DNA of 64,000 nucleotides, taken from Arthrobotrys musiformis. Lineage: Eukaryota > Ascomycota > Orbiliomycetes > Orbiliales > Orbiliaceae. Of this stretch, positions 1 to 11,844 are shown in pieces. Both the position numbers and the translations under genes were made by a program. Within the stretch, counting starts at the first letter, position 1. Each line of letters begins with the position of its first letter. The DNA lies in the NCBI GenBank assembly GCA_036971715.1, contig JAVHJL010000001.1, positions 4,030,001-4,094,000 on the forward strand, written 5' to 3'. A model generated the notes under the pieces. It was given only the letters and a program-made list of their open reading frames with translations. It was not told the origin of the DNA and ran no database searches.

Positions 1-1584
1 TCCGCTGAAATGTGTATCTAAGTGGTTCATACGCCACTAGTTAGAAACATTAACATATATTTGCGTGTGTATTTGTCTTACTTGTGTCGGGCTCTTACCT
101 CTGGAGCTCTTCGTGTGTATTTATATGAAGAATGAACTTGCAGAGGCCCTCTAGGCTTGATGAAAACAATTCAGCTAAGGACGAGGTATTCTCGAAAAAG
201 TGGGTACCAATGTAGTATACGCTGGTGGCACAAATGTCCACTATTTAAAAATACGTTATTAAGCTGGTTGGCTATGGGTCTCCCGGAATATATCTATATA
301 TTTCTAAATTTCTATCACTTTTCTTCCCGTGTCTTCTTCCGGATCCCTCTTCGAATTTCCAAGGCCACAACAAAATACATTAGTTCGCAATTGTACAATA
401 AAAAGAAAAATAACAAAATAGCGGAGGAAAAGCTTAAGCTTTGATCAATTGGCCCACCCCACCAGGTTTACAGACATTAGTTAGCTAGCTACGATCCAAT
501 GTAGCTCGTTTTTGTGTTTTGGTGGCCCTTTTTTACCCACTAAGCAAATATCTCATACCGTAGGTGTTTGAGATACCGACATTAATATGTTGATGTCTAT
601 AATACACTATATCTGTATTACAAGTTGGAACGGCACGGTGGGGGCTATTGGGGATAATTAGTATAATCAACTTCATAGCCGACGATATGTTATATATAGC
701 TGACTAGCCAAATAGCAGGATTCATATCTTTCTTATTGTATGAGCGTATAGACCGTTTATGCTGATTGACAAGTTGAATTATACAAGTCTTGAAGCTAAA
801 GTTATATGACTCGAATGCGAATTGTTGCGGTGGCGCATGTATCAATATTTATTAAATTCACAACCGTAGCTCCATGATTTTGTATAAATTTGTATGCATA
901 ATTATAACTAGTGCTCTCGATCACAAGCCATTTACTATTTGGTATGTGCATAATTAATCGCTTGGCCTATATCTATATATCTTTTGTTATACGTACGTAT
1001 GGACATACGGATATTTTCCAATTTGCGAGTTGGAAACGGTTTTGCAACCGCAACGGTTCGCCTCCTCAGCAGGAGCATTAAATTCAAGCAACCACTCGGG
1101 GATATGACCTGCATATTCGCTATTAGCCTTGTCTAACTAATTCAGATCTTCGCTTATATATATGGATAGTTGGTACAAAAGTGTTAGTTAATTGGCTTCG
1201 TTGACCGCCGGCCTTGATGTTATGAGCTTGGTTGGAATTTAGTTTCATGCTTACAACTAGAAGCGTTGGGTTTAGCAGTAGGTAGTATCGTCTTGCTAGC
1301 TTTAATAAACCCCGTACGAGCTTCACATACAACAATTGAAGAATTGATAGGGGAGATGCATTATTCGCATTAGTAGAGATTCGTCCATAAATACATGTGT
1401 TCGAAGTATGCATTATATATTATCACTCAGCCTGCCCAGGTGCCACAACATTTCCAAACATTTGCGCACCAACACATAAATTCCAACAAAGTTAATCTTT
1501 TAGCCTCGTGGGTTGGTCCTGTAAATTATAAAACAAACGTTCATGTTGGTGCACTAAATGTGCACCGTTCTCCATAATAACCAA
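1..1584. other. AT-rich intergenic region, no gene seen
   Basis: The stretch is AT-rich, with many short TATATA runs and only short reading frames in all six frames (none above about 96 codons). None of these frames resembles a known protein or has plausible splice partners. I see no RNA gene or intact repeat. It lies downstream of the minus-strand ankyrin gene that ends at 1585. Confidence 0.6.
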
Positions 1585-4500
1585 TCAAAGATAGGTGTGC
1601 CATTGTGCCACAATATCGTTAATCTTTGGATCCTGGCTGGAGTACCAATATCGCCTTCTTCGTTGTATCTTTTCCTTGCTTGACCTCTTCGCCAACCTTT
1701 CTGCGGTTTCATTTGCCTCCTTCAAGGATACCAACACTCTGGTTGCTACGCCACCGGCAATGGCCTTCTTGGAAGCTTGTTCGAGGATCTTCCAAACTTT
1801 GATTTGATCTGCATCTTTCTTTTTGTATTCCCACTCAGTCTCTGTCTTGAGATCCTTGGTCGTTGACATCTTCGCGGCACCATCATCGTAAGTCCAACCG
1901 CCCCAGCTTGAATAGTCGGTGCTTGGTAGATCCTTTGTGATATATTGGTAACGCTTAGCCTCTGCGAGTTCCAAGCAAGTCATGCCGTTGGCGTTTTCAG
2001 TAACTAGGGTTTCAGGAGGTGAAGCGGCAAGGATTTTCTCGAGAGCATCTACCTCTGACCTCTTCGTTACCGTGTGGATTGGTAGGTCACCCAACGAGGT
2101 TCGGATATTTAGATCTATGCCCTTGGATTGCTGAAGGATTTTCTCGAGGGTGCTGACGGATGGAGTCTTTCCGGTGCCGTAGCAATCACGGCTTCTATCT
2201 AGAAAGTACGCCAAAGGTGTATAGGCGACGTCGTCTCCTAACCCGCGTTCAGTGAATGCCCAAGCCTTAAACTTTTCTGGGAGAATTTCAAGACAGCCAA
2301 TGATCTTGTCCCAATCACGGTCTTTACCCGTCCACTTGTCGAATGGTCGGCAGTTATTAATGATAGCATGGGCTAAGTTACACCCTGTTTCACCTTGTTT
2401 AGCGTAGGTGTCCGCGCCAAGATTGATTAAAGCTTGTACGGCGTGTTTGTTTGCGACGGAGCCGGCAAGAAGGAGCGGTGTAACATTGTAGCAATTTTCC
2501 TTCGCTTCAAGTAGTTTGGGGTTGCGGTCGAGGAAATACTTGATCTGTTTTGTGTACCAAGCGGTCTTTTCCTCATCCGTCTTCTCTTTATCCCCTGTGA
2601 TTTTCACGTTGAAGACAACAGCGTGGAGGATAAGCGGGTGATCAACACCCGTCCAGCGCCTGATGGTTGCACTGTCGGCCTTTTGGAGAGCTTTGAGCAA
2701 TTGGTTTTCCTCAGCATTCTTGAGACCTTCGAGTTTCTTTTGATAGACGCGAAGGGTGCGTTCAGGGCCTTCACCCTGGAGCCATTCGAAGACCTTGTGT
2801 GAACCATGATAGGCGGCGTATAGTCCGAGTGGTTGGCGCAGGGATTCGGTGGATGTGCTCGTCGTATCGTTGGGGTTTGCGGCCTTGGCCCAATCTTTAC
2901 GCTTCTTCCCATGTATGCTCAGACCCAGGTAGTGTTTTGGCTTGACAGGATTCTCCTCTTCTTCCTCCTCTTCGCCCTCCTTGCTCTTCGTAGCCTTCTC
3001 AAGAATAGCACCGATGCCTTCCCACTCCATAAGGGTTTCGAGGATATCGATGCGTTCAAGCTGAACAGCTAGACTAGCGTAATCGCCAAAGACGGAAGGA
3101 TTGCAAAGGATATTCCGGTCAAACCTCCGGCCATTAGGCTCAAGCTTGTCCATGGTGGAGGTGATATAACGTAGGAGTTCGACGTCGCCAACTTTGATGG
3201 CCTGGTAAAGGAGCTTAGAGCGGCCTTCTTTAGATTTATCAAGACCCTCGCCGTCTAGAATGAACGGGTTTTCAAAATTTATCATATCAAGAGCCGAGGT
3301 TCTGCTCTTAACCTCTTTGCCCAAGTTTGCGATGTTGTCAATCGTGAGTTTGCCGGCTGTGAGGTCGACCTGCTGTACGCGAAGCTCCGCGTCAACATCG
3401 GGTTCGAGTTCAGAATCGTATTCTTCGTCAGAGTCCTCGTAGTATGGGTCATATTTCTTTTCAGTCTCTTCCTCTGGAAGCTTTTGAGCAGTCGCGATGC
3501 TAAGGATGAGATCTAAGAACTCCTTAGGATGTTTTTTGTAGACAGCAATGGCGAAAATATTATGATCTAACTGGTTTTTGCTCGTGATGAGTAACGGGGT
3601 CTTTTCTTCGCCCCAAGAAGTAGTGGTGTATTTCTTGAGCGTTTCCTCGTTGCCATCCCAAGCTGCTTTGAAAAGTTCGTGATAGGCAGCTATGACTTTT
3701 TCATCCTTATTACCATCCGGATAGGTAAATTTGATCTCGAACTTCTTTTCTGGCTTTGGCCCTTTCTTTTTAGAGGAGGTCTCGGACTCGCCATCACTGG
3801 ACTCTTCATAATCAAAGTAGTTACCGTTGTTCTTCTTCTTTTTCCAGAAGGCAGGCTCCAATTCTTTGAATGGCTTGGCACCTTTAGAGACCATCCAATC
3901 TGCAAGATCTTTATACTTTTGCTCTAGCGACAAGAGCTTCTCCTCCTTGAGTTTGACCTTCTCGGGATCAAAGGGGTCTTCTTTCTTCTCCGCCTTCTTT
4001 TTCTCGAGATTTTCGTTAAATAACTCCCGGACCTTGTTTTCATTTTTTACCATTTGAGCGGCCATCCAGTATTCATAGGAACCCTCTTCGTATTCTGTCG
4101 GGGTAGGAAGAATCTCGCGCGGAACATTCTCATCGCTTCTCTTTTTCTGGGCCTCGCGATGGTTTTCAAGCGCATTTTGGAAGCTCTTGATCTTCTTGCG
4201 AATGAGATCTAAGTAGGTGAAATATCTAAACATATTACATGTTAGTATATGAATACAAATTAACCATCCTTGGGGGCTCTGTACTTCTGGTTGTATCGCG
4301 GGGAAGGATAGTCGCCGTTGCTGTCGAGCTCTGGCACGAAGCTTCCGGCACTATATGTGTTTGGGCTAACTCCAAGTTCGATACATTTTCGGAATACGTC
4401 CGGCATTTCAGCTTCCAGCGCTAGTTCAGCTGGCTGTTGGTGGTACTCTTGGAAGTTGATAAGGTGGATTTCCCTGGCCTGGCGGTACTTGTTTCCTTGT

Positions 4501-7408
4501 CGTTTAGTGGCAGTCATGAAATCATCAAAGGTAATTTCTGGTGAGACGCCCTTTTCAAGGAGCAACATAGCCATCTCTTCGTTATTTTCGCAGATCCTAT
4601 ACATAGGTATGTCAGAAAGCCGTATGTTTATGGGTTTGGCTATTTTAGGGATCATTTTCCTCGGGACTTACGCAATCATGAGAGAGTTTGTCGGAGAGGG
4701 CCTCCAATCGCCTACTAAGGCGATATGCTTAGCGGCGACAATTGCGGTAGCAGCATCTTCTCCAAAAAGGATTTTGAGGCACCCTATGTGACCCATTTGT
4801 ACAATGCGAGTAAATGCACTGATGCCATTCATGTCGGCTTGGCCGGATGAAGCTCCAAGTTCAAGAAGCGTTCGGAGCATCTCTTCGCGCTGTTCCCTAG
4901 TGGGCAAATTGACTATCATGTTGATAGTTAAGAGGGCCGATCGTGGTTGACCGTTGTAATCAAATCCGATCTTGACTCTACATAGACGTAATGGTTAAGC
5001 TATTTCTGTTATCTATGGGGAGAACAAAGGGACTTACGGCTGGAGAACATCGGCACCAAACTCGGAAACGAGGAGTTTTACGACATCGGCACGACCATTG
5101 ACGATGGCATAGTGTAACGGAGACATTTGGTAGTCCCAGTCGATGAGGTTGATATCGAGAATATCATCTTTCTCTTCTTCATCGTTACCCAGAGCACCAG
5201 CTTCTGGTTCGTCGTTCCTCTTCTTAGAGACGTCGACGAAAGAAGAAGCGCCCGTTCGAGCAGTGCGAGCGGTAACTGATTCGTCATCTGATATCACATC
5301 GATATCCTCATCCTCTGATACTTCCTCATCCTCGTTTTCTTCAGTCTCCTCATTCTTTTTCGTTTTCCTGCCCATAAAGTTAGCTTCCACAAATCCCACC
5401 TGAGATTAAAACCATTTACTTACTCGTCCTCTGCGTCTTTATTCTCCTCAGACTTGGCTGGAATACCTTTAGCAGCACGCTCCTTGTCCTCTCTTTCATT
5501 TCTGATTTCTTCATTCTCTTGGCTCTTCAATAAGAGAAGCTTGACGATCTCTGATTCGCCCCTGGCAGCGGCTATATGCAGCGCAGTACGGCCATCAACG
5601 ATACGCCAGATCATCTTGGCACCAGCATCCAGAAGGATTTTAACGATCTCGGGGGTGGAAACCTGAGCGGCCAAATGAAGAGGTGTTCGTCCGGTATGAT
5701 CACGTTTGTTAACATCATGGCCCTCTTCGGTAACCCATTTTTTGATAAACTCGGCATCGTTAGCGATAATAGCTTTGCACAATGTTTCGTCATCACCGAT
5801 ATAGGCCATCTCGGTCCAATCTTCTTCGGTGATTGGATTGAAACTTCCGATTTCCTGGCGGCCTGGATCATCCCGGATAAATGAGATCTTTCCACGAACG
5901 AAGAACTTGTCATCCTCCACTTGGAGAGCCTTTTCTTCTTCCGTCGTAGCTTCTGGGCAATATTCACAGCAGTCTTCGATGATATCCTTGACGCTTCCAA
6001 TGAAAGCTGGGTGGCGATGAAGATAGGCCGGTCGTTCCTTTTGAGCCTGCTTATTCCACTCGGCGTTGAGAAGCATATCCTTTTGATATATTAACTTCTC
6101 GGACCTCTTAGCATTGTGGGGCTTGCCGTAAGGGATAGAGACGGTATGGTAGTTGGCTTGCTCCTCCTCAGTGATATCCCATTCAGGAACTTCAGGGCCT
6201 TGAGCTTTCAAGTCTCCCTTCAGAACCCTCCTTGTAACTTTGTTTCGCTTGTTTGGACGACCCCGCTCACGACGCCTGTCATCGAGATAGGAATCTCGTT
6301 CCTCTACGTCTGGGAGTCGCTCTAGGACGAGAAGTTTTGCGAGACCCTTCAGTCTATTTATGCTGCGCTCATAGATCGTAGGATCGATCTTTTCGCGGGC
6401 AAGGGCAGGATAATAGACTTCAAATCCACGTTTTCGATACTTCCCGAGGCGGAACTCGTATGAAGGGCTACGGCGAGTGATATCAACATCGTTACATTGC
6501 AACATCCAAGACGCGATAGCACGCGGGTTGGCATAAACCTGGCTTCCATCGTAGGCGACACAAGCGCAGTTTACGTCGAACCCAGTGAGGATCTCGCTGA
6601 TGCTAGAGTAGAGGCGGAGAACAATCTGAACATGACGGTTGGGGTATTGGGATATGATGGTCACCGTATTCTTGGTTCTTATGCTGCTAGTTTCCCAGAG
6701 AAGGTTGTCGCGGATAGTAGCCTCGATGGACTCCATTCGTTTGATAGCAACTTCTTCATCTTTCGTGCCATAGATGAAGAGGTCGACATCGCTAGATGGA
6801 GCGAGTTTATCATGGTACCAGTCTCTAAGGGAGCGTTTGGTTTGCCCGTGCTCTTCTGGAACAGGGAGCAGTGGAGTCAGAACACTACTACCTGCGGCGA
6901 TTACGTTGGTCCAATCCAAATTCTGGAGAGCGCCTGTGTGTGAAATACGAAATGCAATTAGCTTCTACTTCATATCTCTTTACAGCTCTGATGGCCATAT
7001 TCAAAAGATCTAGGCCCAATTAGGCATACCTTCGCTGAACAATGTGAAGTTCGTCTTAAACTCGTCAAAATCAACGATAGCTCGCTCGCCATCCTTTTTG
7101 CGGGTTTTGGCGTCAAGTTCCATGAGATACTTTGCCTTCAATTCTGGAGCCTCGGCATCCAAGTCTCGAGCCTGAACTTTGACATTGGCTTCCAACCCAG
7201 AACCCGTGTAGAGTGGAACCAGTCCAACAGTGTTGTCTGCCAACACCGGATTTGAGGGATCCTGGGCAAAAAGTGTACGAAGCTTACTCTCATATTCAAG
7301 ATATGGAGGGAGCAAATCTCGAACAGACTTGGTGGAGTTTTCAGAAAGATACGATAAGAATGATGCAGGCTCCGCAGGAAGAGGCGGGAGGTTTCCTGAG
7401 CTAGCCAT
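1585..7408 (-). CDS. Large NTase-like/ankyrin-repeat protein (about 1825 aa)
   Basis: Six exons fit: 7408-7030, 6933-5424, 5367-5038, 4977-4672, 4596-4285 and 4225-1585 (5478 nt, 1825 codons plus stop). Donors are GTATGC, GTAAGT (three times) and GTACAG. The last intron contains ATACTAAC. After an N-terminal part ending FTLFSEG, residues about 127-330 look like a nucleotidyltransferase fold: AAGSS (G141) followed by SSDVDLFIYG (D175, D177), the hG[GS]...DhDh pattern. The expected third acidic position reads HVQIVL (Q229). Ankyrin repeats follow, for example DHTGRTPLHLAAQ, DGRTALHIAAARG and SPLHYAIVNGRADVVKLL, with further degenerate repeats up to the C-terminus and long Lys/Glu-rich linkers. 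It is related to the gene at 54925-58303. Activity and substrate are unknown. An in-frame ATG at 7552 would add 48 residues; 7408 was chosen because the conserved-looking sequence begins there. Catalysis is inferred from motifs only. Confidence 0.8.
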
Positions 7409-10400
7409 CTTTGTTGTTGTTTTTGGTAGCGGTGGGGGTGGAGGAGGTGAAGCCGTGGAGGTAGAGTATCCACGAAAGTGATCTAGGACAAGACGTTTAG
7501 GGAATCCGGGGGAACAGATGCTGATGCCAAAATCTGCCTTTAAGGTTGTCAATTGGGATGGTCTTCCTCTTGAAGCTGCAGTTTGAAGATGGATCTTAAA
7601 TGGAGTAGCTTGGTGGATGGTGGAGAGCTGATAGACATCACTGGAAAGTGGAAGCAGCTTCAGATACCTTTATAGTTTGACCGATCCAGCGAATGATCCC
7701 ATTCGCAGGCCGCCGGAAGCATCCCGTCCTCACCACAGTCTCCAACATTTTGAAACCTCGTCCGAAGGCCAAGGCCGTCGTCAGAACCTGCCCCACTGTA
7801 ATTTCACACCCGAATCAAGATCTTTGCTGAGCTAAGTTCCCCAATTGAAAGATCTTCGACAGGAACCAACCACTATTAGCTCCTTCCGGTGGGTCTGCTT
7901 CGCCTTGGCGTCACCGTGAAGTTAATCTCTCGCTAAGCTAAACGAGTCGCGGCAGGGTTGGTAAGACTCATACGGGACCACCGCTGCAGTGGCGCCGCAC
8001 GGAACATCGAAAATGACTCCGTCGCGAATGGGAGTACGAGGATAACCCCGAAAGATGCCACGCATTGCTGATGGGACTTCGCGAGGTCAGGTGTGAGGGC
8101 GTCCCATGCCATTGGTATCGCTGTCGATGACTATTATTATTACGAAATTATACATATTTTTTCGCAGATGCCATGCATTCATCTTCGACTCATTGTGATC
8201 CCTGGAATCAAATTTTAAATCGGGCTGTGGCGGCCTTTCGGCTAAGGATAAGGCCTGGCCAGGTTTGCGAAACTGACGCCTGACACAGCTCGGAGAGAGC
8301 ACACGGTCAGCTTGCATGCGCAGAATCGCTCCTACGAAGTTTTGAAGCTTTGCGACTTTGGTTTAACATACAGCTGGTATAACCAGCTCGGCAGCTAGCC
8401 CTCGATCGAGAGCACATTCTCTTGCGTTAGTTGCCAATTCAATGCTGTTATTCGCTAGTAGCCTCAAGATTATTGGCTAGCATCAGTTAGATCCCATGAC
8501 GTAGATATCAGACATGTCCGCACCCGTCAAAAAGTCAGAATTAAATTCGGATCACATTGACACCTTGACGACATCGCCATGCTCGATATCTATCTACCTG
8601 TCACCGGGGTATGAATAGTAATCAAAACACTAAAGGATTCATCGAGTCGACATTTTTTTTATATTCGTTCTTACCATGGCCCTGCCAATGTGCAGTTAAA
8701 CTAGCTGGTTATAATGCAGCAGAAGGACAAAGTCGAGCTGAATCGACATCCATCCGACTCAATGGCAGAGGAGATAGCCAATGAGCCCGACCGGACCAGC
8801 CGTCGCCATCCCCACATTAGTGCATTGGTTTTCAGAACAGCGAACGTAGGTATCACCCACCGTATATGCGTATCGATAGCGAAGAGTTCGAATACGAACC
8901 GGAAATCAAGCATGCAAGGATATACTTGTAAGATTTGAGCTATGGGGGAGGGGGAGGAGGGGAGACGCGTCGACGTCGGTTTCTGGAAGCCAATTGAACT
9001 CCAGGAGTGCCTTCACCCTCATCTCCCATGAAACATGTCCTTGGGCTGAATCCTAAGAGCTCAAGGTCGAATAAGCTTATAATATGCAAACGATAAGAGC
9101 GTAGGGTCGAAGAAACGGAATCCCCGATTAGAACAGGGACAAGGCCTTAAGGTTAAGGGAACGACACGGGACGAAATTTCGAAAGGGGCCAAGGGTCTGC
9201 GAATAGATACACCACCCAATCAAAGAGTCTAGAGCCATCAACAAGAATACTAGTCAAGCATGGAAGCACCTAAATTTTATCACTAAAGCTAAAGCCTATT
9301 CGAAAAATGGAGGACCCAGCAGCCTGTATTATCTATAAGGAAAACCGTGTCATCGAAGTATTCTCGTATCGATATATCCTTCAGAAGATCGCTATACGTT
9401 GGTTATGGGGAATGACGGATCCCTTAATTTCTCGAAAACCCCCCCACAGTATATATGGATGTGTGAAAATGAGCCCACAAGCAACTTTGGGCTAAATATT
9501 ATGGCCAATATATTTGGAATACGGGATCGCTGTACCGAAACTCGTTGGGATCAGACAACGATTCAGTCAACCCTAGGCCCTGAATACAGCGCTGCACATG
9601 GACATATAGTGTGCCCGTACACGTTAAGACAATACTTAAAGTTACAACATGAACCACAGTATCTAAAACAAAAAGGGGTTCCCATGATCAATCGGCCTAT
9701 TTGTAAATGAAAGGTATGTGACGCCTATGTCGTGTTCGAACGTTGACGTCCCAAATGGTCGGCAACACTTTACCGTGTTGGAATATTCTCGCCGACTAGC
9801 TAGTATTATATGAGGGAGGCAAGGGTCATACAATATCATCCCGCTACGGGGCCTCACGAAACTAGATGCAGTTCAGATGAGCTCTCTAATTGTCTCCTGG
9901 CATATTATGGGTCAAAATGGTACAGACATGCATGGGAAAGGTTGAGATAAAAGCTCAATCCTAGGCACCAACGCACCACTTCCTCCAAATTAAACATATG
10001 GGCCGCAACCCTAGCGAAGACCCAGGCCTAAGCGGTCTGGGAAAACAGATATATCTCTGAACATTGTAGAGGTTGTGCGATCTAAGGCTACTAACTATCA
10101 TTTACCAACAAAGGGAGTCGCCCGACTGCTAGCATCCAAAAGGCCCCTTGTGGCTCCTTAACCATCTTATTGATTAAGCGGGGTGCTTGTTTTAATTTTG
10201 CGACACATGATGCACAGTCTGCGTCTATAGCTAGCGGTTCAAATAAGAAAAAAGTATCTATAACATGCAGAAAACAACCTCGCTTGGTAGGGAATACGAT
10301 CGCCTCATAGAGGACCTAGCAATGACAACTTCGTATTATACCATATGGAAGATGTGAAGTGTGTGATTCCGGAATTAATGACGGTAGTCAAGTATTTCTC

Positions 10401-10824
10401 GAGCCAATAGAGCTAGGACAAAAGACGGAAGAGAATTTTGATGTAAAAGAAATTATGGTTGGATTTGTAGATTTGAAGCCTTGTGATTGAGTGAAAACGG
10501 TTGGGGTAATCGAGGGTATCTATCGGTATCGGGAAGATTTTTGCCGGGCCGCAAATGCGTTCCTCCGTCAAAGCTCTGCAGCCTGAAGCTCGCGCACGAT
10601 ATGGAAGTGAGCACTCAGAATTAAATAGCGGTTGGACGGCTAAATTTTTTGGTCCACGGTGGCCTTAGCGGTTCAGGAATCCGCATTGAATGCCTCTAGA
10701 GGATTGTCGAGATAGTTAGCGGTTCATCCAACTTGAGTTGCCAGCGCCACGATAGCTATCGTTGCAATTGGATATCGATACTCCAATTGAGGAGGAAAAT
10801 TAACGCGGAATGATGATAGAATAC
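7409..10824. other. Long intergenic region without a supported gene
   Basis: About 3.4 kb with only short open frames (the longest about 103 codons, near 9399-9710), none recognisable. The right end holds three exact copies of TAGCGGTTCA (10232-10241, 10666-10675, 10717-10726) and a variant at 10626. I found no terminal inverted repeats or transposase fragments by reading. Confidence 0.5.
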
Positions 10825-11844
10825 TCACTGTGCTGCGAACCACCTTTGATGACGATTCAATTCAAATCCGACGACCATCTCCTCTCTTCTATTCTCTTTG
10901 ATCAGCCATACGCTCACTAAAATCAAGCCGGACCCACTCCTCAACACCGGAACTGGGAGTTTATCCCCTAAAAAGGTATGTTCTAATATCACATTCACGA
11001 AATCCCGAAGTTTAAACCCGTTCGCTTTTCTATACACGTTTCCAATTTGCGATCGTGTCCTCCAGGGGACATGTGACATTTCAATTCTTACACCTTTGTA
11101 GGCTCTTGGCCTAACGAGCTCGACGGATGGAATGGATTTCATCATGGGTAGGTCGTATATGGCAGCTGATAGTGCAGGGGTACCCCACAAATGCTCCGGG
11201 ATTGTGCTAACCGCGTACCAAAGTTTTTGAATCCCGTCGACGTAAGGATGGGCGAATTCACAGCGGCCCGTCCAAGGCGATTGTGGATTTTCTGGCATTT
11301 TAGGCGGTAGCCTCGCTTGTGCTCTCCGCCTTCTCGAATTTAGATAGATTAAAGTCCTCCCGCCTTCATTTTCATCTGATGAGGAAGAACAGTCCTCCGA
11401 GTCGGAAAGGGGAATGGGCTGGACGTAGGAATTGTAGTCCTGGCGGACCAAGCGAGGTAGGTAGGTGTGATCCCATCGCCAAGTTTTCCACCGAAGGACT
11501 TGAGAGTTCTCAAGGATTTCGCACCAAGCCTTTGAGACAAGACGGGCGACGATGAGTGTTGTTTCGTCAACGTTACTGAGGATTTGCTCCAGCAGCTCGT
11601 ATGTGTTTAATACTTTCGCCGAAGCCACCGAGGATATCGATGCATCTTTGTCAGTGTTTTGGGTTTGGGAGATATGATCGGAATTTTTCAGATCGAGTTT
11701 ATCAAGGCTGACATTGATATCATCGAGTGTGTCTAACCTCAACCTAGCGTCGATTTCAGGTGCCAGAGGCGGTGTAAGTCCTCCATGTGAAGTCTGCATG
11801 GAATCCGCCACCATGCGCATTCGATTCAAGAAGGTTTCTTGCAT
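10825..11844 (-). CDS. F-box domain protein (339 aa)
   Basis: This is a single-exon model. Residues about 75-125 form an F-box (VLNTYELLEQILSNVD, then VARLVSKAWCEIL and VLRWKTW), the Skp1-binding module of SCF ubiquitin ligases. The N-terminus is rich in Asp, Ser and Thr. An acidic Ser stretch (SDSEDCSSSSDENEGG) sits near residue 150. The C-terminal half has no repeat I recognise, so the substrate is unknown. The stop codon overlaps a good donor (CAGTGAGTAT). Splicing from there to CTCTAG near 10696, with CTAAC upstream, would add only about ten residues, so the C-terminus is slightly uncertain. The start at 11844 is the first ATG of the frame; MRMVADS nine codons later is an alternative. Confidence 0.75.
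   Translation of the reverse strand: MQETFLNRMRMVADSMQTSHGGLTPPLAPEIDARLRLDTLDDINVSLDKLDLKNSDHISQTQNTDKDASISSVASAKVLNTYELLEQILSNVDETTLIVARLVSKAWCEILENSQVLRWKTWRWDHTYLPRLVRQDYNSYVQPIPLSDSEDCSSSSDENEGGRTLIYLNSRRRRAQARLPPKMPENPQSPWTGRCEFAHPYVDGIQKLWYAVSTIPEHLWGTPALSAAIYDLPMMKSIPSVELVRPRAYKGVRIEMSHVPWRTRSQIGNVYRKANGFKLRDFVNVILEHTFLGDKLPVPVLRSGSGLILVSVWLIKENRREEMVVGFELNRHQRWFAAQ

Noticed and set aside
9307..9710. Overlapping plus-strand frames in the 3.4-kb gap
   Set aside because: Short, in two frames, no motif; expected by chance in this length of sequence.
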